Shown here: positions 51,001 to 64,000 of the stretch, in pieces
How positions within the stretch are numbered: position 1 is the stretch's first letter
Layout of the letters: every line of letters starts with the position of its first letter
NCBI GenBank assembly: GCA_012861695.1
Contig: JAAOOA010000060.1
Coordinates: forward strand, 14,409,472-14,473,471
Direction: 5' to 3'
Source of the DNA: Trematomus loennbergii
Lineage: Eukaryota > Chordata > Actinopteri > Perciformes > Nototheniidae
Length of the DNA stretch: 64,000 nt
Program-made: the position numbers and the translations under genes
Notes under the pieces: model-generated
The model's database searches: none
The model's input: the letters and a program-made list of their open reading frames with translations, nothing else
What the model was told of the DNA's origin: nothing

Positions 51001-52781
51001 AACGGAGGACTTGGCGGTGGAGGAGGGTGAGTAGAGCAGAGATACTGGAGATGCTATGACTAAAGTCCAATTTGACTTAAAGCACGTTCCCACTCAACTG
51101 TAGTCCCATTTCAGTGGCCAATAAATCACCAGGCATTGCATGTTCTTTCCTTCGTGTAATCCAAGTTGACTCTTTCCCTCTTTTCCCTTTGGCCACATGA
51201 GGGAAGCATAAACACATTGGGAGGGCATCACCTTTTAAAGTGATGTGGCCCATTTATCATATCCAGAAGTTATATACCACCATTATTAGTAATTTTGGAG
51301 TTGTGTCTCTGTCTCTCTGATCAATGTTAGTCTAATATTCACTTTCTTTTACCTCTGTATTTGGTCTTCACCAACTACTAAGGGAAATATCTGTCTCTTT
51401 AGCATCTAAAAGCTACACTTGGTTCACCTGCTAGTCTCTAACTGAATCTCTATTTGCTTGACGCTGAGCCAGTAGTGTAACGACAGTTACAAAAACAATG
51501 TGAACAATGAGTTACAACTCAATATAAAGCTCTGTAAAGCCAAGTATCAAAAATATTGATTATAGCCTTTTAAATAGGGTCAAGCCATTTCATATTAATC
51601 AGAACGTAACATATCATTCTCCTGTTTACACTAAAACAGTGCAGTGTCAATATTAAAGCTAATTAAATTATATAGCGCTTTACCGAGTGCTCAAAGACGC
51701 TTGCTAATTCTCCCATTCTAATAGAGCAAACACATCATTTATATATATATAATTTATTTATTTATTGAGATCCAAATCTCTTAACAACCCAGAAGTTAGT
51801 ACAGAGAAAAAATATATATCATAATAATAATAATAATGATAAGGCAATAACATAAAATATAGCTATAAATATTTAAACATATATATATATATATATATAT
51901 ATAGATATACACACAACCTCAATAGGAATTCTAAATAAATGCTTTCTTGAATAGCCTTGTCCTAGGTATAAAACAAATATGCAAGTGCAAGCACATTGTG
52001 TAAAACAGGCTCACCTAGAATCACTAGAACTCCTAACCAATTGTCCAATCATCAAGTTTCAGTCTATTCTGTAAATTATTCGAGAAGAATAGGTAAAACT
52101 ATCAGAAGGTTGTCTCTCCCAGATTAGTATTTACTGCAGGAACATGTTATGTTAGCCTCCGCCCACAACAGGTGTTATAGGTATAATGTCTGTAAAGGCA
52201 CACGAGTGACAATAAAAAGGGGGTAGTCTTTTAAGGAATAATTTGATGCTTCATGAATCCGAACATAGGGAATAAACCCTGGAATAAAACACAAAACTAC
52301 ATTCCTTATTTAAGCTGTCTTCATTCCAAGAGTTTACGATTTCCAGATCTCCTTCAGGTTTTTAATTGGCCAACCGCCGTCTTCCTTATCTCTCTAGGTT
52401 TATAAAGTCCGAGGGGACCATTGGGAGCCCGATGGACTGGACAGTGTCTGATGTGGTCAGTTATTTCACAGAAGCAGGTTTCCCGGAGCAGGCGGCTGCA
52501 TTCGGGACCCAGGTGAGCCTGTCAATCCCATTAACGGCCACTAGAGGACACCAGAGACAGGGTTAATGTCTGTACTTGAACCTCTCACAGCTGTAACCCA
52601 CATCTACCTCCCCACATTGCTTTGCTCTCTTCATTAGGAAATCGATGGCAAGTCTCTTCTCCTGATGCAGCGTAACGATGTTTTGACCGGCCTGTCGATC
52701 AGACTCGGCCCCGCCCTCAAGATCTACGAGCGCCATGTAAAGGTTCTGCAGAAAACACACTTTGATGAGGAGGACTGTTAA
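40792..52781 (+). CDS. samd1: SAMD1, winged-helix and SAM-domain CpG-island reader
   Basis: SAMD1 binds unmethylated CpG DNA through an N-terminal winged helix and recruits repressive chromatin factors (family knowledge). Coding exons are 40792-41926, 43717-43933, 44305-44435, 50768-50804, 50906-51026, 52398-52512 and 52638-52781, about 633 residues once frame is followed. The winged helix (residues ~6-77) contains [20 protein letters not shown] and [16 protein letters not shown]. Low-complexity acidic and Ser/Gln-rich sequence follows. A second conserved block ends exon 1 ([21 protein letters not shown]). The SAM domain is in the last two exons ([38 protein letters not shown]). Exon 1 breaks frame twice, each time at a G5 run (41662-41666 and 41854-41858) where G6 would keep the protein. 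Intron 3 (6.3 kb) hosts three mobile elements. Confidence 0.93.
42196..42297. repeat. TGTGTGTACATGTGTGTTG minisatellite (samd1 intron 1)
   Basis: A short TG tract followed by about four imperfect copies of a unit made of GTACATGTGTGTTGTGTGT. Confidence 0.85.
42724..43554. mobile_element. hAT-type non-autonomous element (samd1 intron 1)
   Basis: It starts CAGTGGTGGAACAAGTATTC and AAAGTCCAGCATTCAAAATC and ends ACTTGAGTAAATGTACTTAG ... CTTCCCACC. This is the widespread fish family with CAGTGGTGGAA...TTCCACCACTG ends. The right end is diverged and no 8-bp duplication is visible. It is interrupted by a Tc1/mariner-type MITE at 42948-43260. Confidence 0.7.
42948..43260. mobile_element. Tc1/mariner-type MITE nested in the hAT-type element
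   Basis: The inverted ends are TACACTGATTACAAATATAA and the complement of TTATATTTTTGTTCAGTGTA, flanked by TA. The inside contains CACCTGTGGGGTGGATGGAT and GGGAGCAAAAACAAAAGTGT, which I recognise as a common vertebrate Tc1/mariner-derived repeat. It must be younger than the host element. Confidence 0.75.
45019..45055. repeat. (CA)n microsatellite in samd1 intron 3
   Basis: Uninterrupted CA repeats of about 18 units. Confidence 0.95.
45184..45552. mobile_element. TTAA-flanked MITE, copy 2 (samd1 intron 3)
   Basis: Roughly 90 percent identical by eye to 21839-22218 over its length, in the same orientation, again bounded by TTAA (45180-45183, 45553-45556). Its right inverted repeat has lost the inner CGAGCCGG segment, so its ends pair less well than copy 1. 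Confidence 0.88.
46373..48101 (+). CDS. Element-borne ORF with SAMD3-like C-terminal domain
   Basis: Three exons (46373-46421, 47534-47655, 47787-48101) with good GTAAGG/GTATGC donors and TAG/CAG acceptors join in frame to 161 residues ending in TAG. The protein starts [14 protein letters not shown]. It continues through a hydrophobic [10 protein letters not shown] and a Lys/Arg-rich GRKRTK, then a compact domain ([46 protein letters not shown]) ending [13 protein letters not shown] associate that ending with the numerous 'SAMD3-like' uncharacterised proteins of fish, which lack known function. No SAM domain is present in this copy. The 1.1-kb first intron could hide a deletion rather than be a true intron. 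The function in transposition is unknown. Confidence 0.6.
48111..49066 (+). pseudogene. Element-borne C2H2 zinc-finger ORF, frame-broken
   Basis: From ATG 48111 the reading frame gives two C2H2 fingers: CFIC...HLRMDH (C-X2-C-X12-H-X4-H) and CAQDRC...HLNSVH (C-X4-C-X12-H-X4-H). At an A11 run (48447-48457) the sensible frame shifts by one and continues as [20 protein letters not shown]. Near 48640 it shifts again into a third frame covering 48690-49066 ([20 protein letters not shown] ... YVVPLFYF stop). Full-length relatives, as I recall them, have a long middle region between these parts, so the second junction is probably an internal deletion. DNA binding to the element's own repeats is an attractive but untested role. 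Confidence 0.55.
49470..49772. repeat. Subterminal AGTGTT/AACACT repeat array
   Basis: About fourteen copies of the hexamer AGTGTT or its complement AACACT (and one-base variants), mostly followed by AAA or AATT, fill the last 300 bp of the 46170-49772 element in both orientations. They are interleaved with GAGTTAA/TTAACTC. Arrays like this in DNA transposons are usually transposase-binding sites. The same words occur more sparsely at 46195-46345. Confidence 0.7.
49990..50745 (+). mobile_element. 5'-truncated LINE with reverse-transcriptase C-terminus
   Basis: An open frame (to TAG 50496-50498) encodes [39 protein letters not shown] and [20 protein letters not shown], and ends [19 protein letters not shown]. 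This is the C-terminal region after the reverse transcriptase of fish non-LTR elements of the L2/Rex-like type. About 245 bp of 3'UTR follow, ending ACAAATAAAGAACCTGAACC. The first 150 codons or so of the tail remain, and the polymerase core is absent. It lies in samd1 intron 3, just before exon 4. Confidence 0.75.
51878..51902. repeat. (TA)n microsatellite in samd1 intron 5
   Basis: About 12 TA units, downstream of an interrupted AAT/TAA tract at 51820-51840. Confidence 0.9.
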
Positions 52782-52902
52782 CAACAGAAATACACACAGA
52801 CTGTTGTGTCTGTTGTATCTACATATAGCTCAAGCTATCAAATACTATACAACTATATGCATGATATACAATACACTTCAATGTTCATCTCATGTGCAAC
52901 AG

Positions 52903-52903
<1 letters not shown>

Positions 52904-52989
<86 letters not shown>
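52904..52989. repeat. (CA)n microsatellite in the samd1 3'UTR
   Basis: About 42 uninterrupted CA units, 120 bp after the samd1 stop codon. Confidence 0.97.
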
Positions 52990-52991
<2 letters not shown>

Positions 52992-53472
52992 TGAATGCTC
53001 TGTCCCAGAAACAACACACAAAAGTAGAGCTGGAAAGGAGCCAAAAGGAGCACAAATGTTGGAGTGAGTAAGAAGACTTAAAATGTAAGATGCAGAGGAT
53101 GCAAAAAATAATGCAATATCCCCAATATCAAGCACTTTGAAATGTATCGACCAAACTGTGCAAAATGTTTTTATTGTGTTTATATATTAGTTTGTTCTGA
53201 CCTTTATGCACATTTTGAAAGAGGTCGGGTCTGTGTGGAAGTTATAAAAAAAAACGTTGGCTTTTTGAGGCACTGATGCAAGGGTTACTTGCTTGTAGGT
53301 GTGTGTTTTGTACACATACTGTGAGTGTGTGTAGAGGCATGGAATAGTAGGTTGGATTGAGCAGAAACATTCCCTGAAACTTAGATGGTTGGCACGCTGA
53401 CCCGTCAGTCGTCCTATAAGGATAAAATCCCATGCAGGGTCGATGACCTTGTACAAGGTCCTTGGACAAAGC

Positions 53473-53478
53473 AATAAA
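53473..53478 (+). promoter_or_regulatory. Likely samd1 polyadenylation signal (AATAAA)
   Basis: AATAAACTC lies about 690 bp after the samd1 stop. It is the first AATAAA downstream and is followed by a GTTGTTGG-type GU-rich stretch at about 53505. Confidence 0.5.
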
Positions 53479-53479
53479 C

Positions 53480-56276
53480 TCTTAATTCCCCCCTAGATGT
53501 TCGAGAGGTTGTTGGATCTTGTCAGCTAGCTGATCGGCAGTTAGCTGATTTTGTCTATCTTAATATTTCAGATACAAAACTCTTTGACATAATGTTTTTA
53601 AGCAGAGCTCGCATTATCTGTTCTGACCTATGCATCAGCACATTGGGGGCCAGTTTCACAGACAGATTGTGGCTTAGATCAAACCAGTCAGACTCGGAGA
53701 CGTCAAAATGAATCCGCCGCACAAAGCTTTTCCGTTAGTGACTGTCTGGCGGCCCGTCCACACAGCGGTGTGCGTTGAAGCTTCAACGCTTCTGCCTATT
53801 CACTTTGAATGGGGTGACGTCACGCTCTGCCGAACTGCATTGTGGTTCCTTCGCTTTGCTCGCGTTGCTCGCTTCAAAAGTTGAGCAATGTTCAACTTTT
53901 GAAGCTTCATATGCCAGTACAAGATCTAGCCAATCAAACCACGTGCTTGTGTGTCCGGGGCGGGAGATTCATGTGATTGGTTGTTGGTCGAGTTTCAGAC
54001 ACGCCCAGTCGCCCACCGGCAATCTTCAACGCACGCCGCCGTGTGGACGCTGCGTTAAGAAAGGACTTTTTTGCAATAGAATAGCCAATATAAGAGTTTT
54101 TCCAATAAACATGTTTGCCCCCTGGAAGGATTAAATGATCAAAACAACACTTTTTCTTGGAAAATTCAGCAATAATAACAATTCACAAAACCTATCTACT
54201 GTAAAAATGTTTAAAACATCATCATCAAATCAAATCAAGTTTTATTTATATAGCACATTTTTAAAACGATTTTTGGTCGAGCCAAAGTGCTGTACATATA
54301 ATAATTACCTTACAGTAAGGACACTTTACAGCAAATATAACAGCACAGTTTGTACAGAATATCAGTATGAGAAAACGACATATGCATGCATTCTTATTAC
54401 TCTACTCTTATTCTAATCATGAATCGAGAGCCATGTTTACCCTTTATATAGTTGTATGGTGCCACTGGTCACCATTGTAACCAGGTGATTGTAGTCATAG
54501 AAACATGGCTCTTAGTTCAGAGTTAGCGTTGGGGTACGGCAGCTTAATTTTAGGTCCCCAAAAAAATGTAACTTGCATTAGACTCACCTTAGTAGGATAT
54601 TAAGACCGGACTAACACTACACACAAGTCTTTATATTGTGAAACTGGCCTCAGAAATGTTGATCAGACACGCCGGCTCACTGAACTGAAATCAGCAGAAC
54701 AATCGGATCTCACTTAGAGTGTAAATATATAAAAAATGATGTCCATCCAATACATCAGCCTCCATTTGTAAGTAACTGAGAAACAATTATCTAACTGAAA
54801 GATGTTATGGCAGGGTGAAGCTGAGTCAATCAATAATCTCATAACACCAGCATTTTTCAACTATTACCGGTCAAACCTTAGAAAACCAATGCTGCCAAAT
54901 GATCACACGTCTCATTCCCACCGTCACTGTAACGACAAATATTCCAGGTTTGGTATCTCTGTGCATGAATTATAAAATTATGTTTATCTTTTCTCATATT
55001 TGTGTGTTTATCTTCTGTTTTGTTAGCATAATGCTGTCATGTTCTGAATGTTTTCAGTCCACTCTCAACACACCAATAGTTCTTAAAACCTCCTCTACCT
55101 CTTTCCCTTTCACTTACTTTGCATATCCAGAAACACGTTACAGTAGGCCTGTCACAATTCTGTTCTTAAGAATTTTCAGAATGTGAAAGAATATTAAAAT
55201 ATCACAAAAAAAGACCACACATCCAAAACACAAGATAGATTAGATGTTGGTCTCTGTTAACAAAAATGTGTATAATGGTAGTGAAAAGCCTGCTGTTTAT
55301 TTTGACATCATGTTGGCTAAAGTGTTGGTGACATTGTTATGTAAACAAAAATGCATGGAAAACAACATGCATATAACAACAGGTAGTACTGAGATCAGCA
55401 AAAATGTTTGAGTTCACGTACTTTAGTCTAAATTTCAAGTTATTCCACTTATTTTAACATGTATGTTACTATGTTTGTTGCCACTGTTATCAATCAAATC
55501 AATTCATTGTCAATAGTTGAACCTGTCGGAGAGGACAGCTGTGTCTGAGTCCAGATTATCATGAGGGAAATGTACAGTGTGTCTCAAGTTATTTGTTAAA
55601 ATACTTTTTTTGTAATAAAAGTTTTAATTAAAACACCAAAGTATGTCCATCCTGAGTGTGTGTGCATGTTCTTTGACACACGTGCTTATGTGTGAGGAAG
55701 GGAATCCAACAACAGCAGCTCCCTTCAGTCACAAGAAGTCAAAGACCATGCTGTGTTTGAAACACACCCGGACGAGACAGACTAAAAGTCTGTTCTTTTG
55801 GAAATAGGCTCTATACCCACATTTGTTATGACCCATCAATATTTCAGAAAGTCAGGAAGTGTTCTCCATGACAAGCTAGTGCCTGCATTTGCTGGGAGGA
55901 GGAAATGTCATGCCGCTATATCTGTCCTGGGACTCACTGCAAAGTAAGTGCTTGGAGTCTGTGTGTGCGTATGATTGCACATCATTGGTTCACAAATAAA
56001 ACAGGGAAGCATATTTATACCTCCACTGACGTATCCCACAAACATGTTGATTCAAGGCAACATAGAAAAAAGAAAAGACTGATCCCTCTACTTGGAAATA
56101 AACCAAAACCACACCAGGGCAGTTCAGATCCGGCAGAACCTGAAACCTTTGGCACTGATCGCAGCCGAAATTGGGTCATACAAGATCAACTCCCACAGTA
56201 AACAAGTGCAGACGACAGAGAAGGAGCAGGGCTGAGTGGAGATTTAGGATATCTGACCAGACAAAGGAGAGCAGTC
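53480..56276. other. samd1-VCP-like intergenic region
   Basis: No conserved coding exon is seen. The region holds an inverted-repeat MITE (53751-54053) and a LINE/SINE-tail-like phrase TTTATTTATATAGCACATTT with CCAAAGTGCTGTACA (about 54240-54297). The rest is unique AT-rich sequence. The last 350 bp before the start codon (AAACCTTTGG... GGAGCAGGGCTGAG) probably hold the 5'UTR and promoter of the VCP-like gene, but no clear core element is visible. Confidence 0.4.
53751..54053. mobile_element. MITE with about 30-bp inverted ends and inner hairpin
   Basis: The left end CCGTCCACACAGCGGTGTGC pairs with the complement of the right end GCACGCCGCCGTGTGGACGC over about 30 bp with few mismatches. A second inverted repeat (CTTCAAAAGTTGA / TCAACTTTTGAAG) sits in the middle. 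The element is GC-rich against AT-rich flanks and codes for nothing. Confidence 0.75.

Positions 56277-64000
<7,724 letters not shown>

Noticed and set aside
53775..54134. 119-codon ORF after samd1
   Set aside because: It lies almost wholly within the inverted-repeat MITE 53751-54053 and has no protein signature.

Overview
This is vertebrate nuclear DNA, almost certainly from a teleost fish. The genes are intron-rich with canonical GT-AG junctions. The introns are packed with long (TG)n/(CA)n arrays and short transposon families of the kind seen in fish. The proteins have fish-like features, for example the early beta-chain sequence of C3. I see no bacterial features, tRNA, rRNA or CRISPR. 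I infer a percomorph-like fish but cannot name a species.

Layout (all five host genes on the + strand): (1) 278-17802, complement C3, about 40 exons, starting inside the gene (the first exons lie upstream) and ending at its stop codon. (2) 18896-22512, the histone H3-H4 chaperone ASF1 (asf1b-like), 4 coding exons. (3) 25902-37266, the catalytic alpha subunit of cAMP-dependent protein kinase (prkaca), 11 exons, a complete 351-residue protein, with a CpG-rich promoter upstream and a long 3'UTR to about 40.2 kb. (4) 40792-52781, samd1, the winged-helix plus SAM-domain CpG-island-binding protein, 7 coding exons, with introns swollen by transposons. (5) 56277-63659 and beyond, a VCP/p97-like AAA+ ATPase, 16 exons in the window, with the C-terminal exons beyond 64000. 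The order asf1b-prkaca-samd1 matches human 19p13, so this is a conserved synteny block. The genes are not an operon and are regulated separately.

Mobile DNA. The most unusual object is a 3.6-kb TA-flanked element in samd1 intron 3 (46170-49772). It carries a spliced 161-residue ORF related to fish 'SAMD3-like' repeat proteins, a broken C2H2 zinc-finger ORF, and a dense array of AGTGTT/AACACT motifs at its right end. Others are two copies of a TTAA-flanked MITE (21839-22218 and 45184-45552), a 78-bp hAT-type MITE with a perfect 8-bp target duplication (7195-7272), a Tc1/mariner-type MITE nested in a hAT-type element (42724-43554), a BED-finger hAT relic (35770-36425), a 5'-truncated LINE abutting samd1 exon 4 (about 49990-50740), and an antisense LINE fragment next to a C3 exon.

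Two cross-cutting signals stand out. First, four 3' splice sites (three in C3, one in the VCP-like gene) have sense-strand TG arrays where the pyrimidine tract should be, and prkaca exon 4 is followed 10 bp later by a 415-bp TG array. Second, C3 (11 sites, 9 of them in its first 1.56 kb of coding sequence), samd1 (2) and the VCP-like gene (3) carry single-base coding frameshifts, mostly a base missing from a homopolymer, while asf1b and prkaca carry none. This looks more like consensus error than gene death, but the sequence alone cannot settle it.
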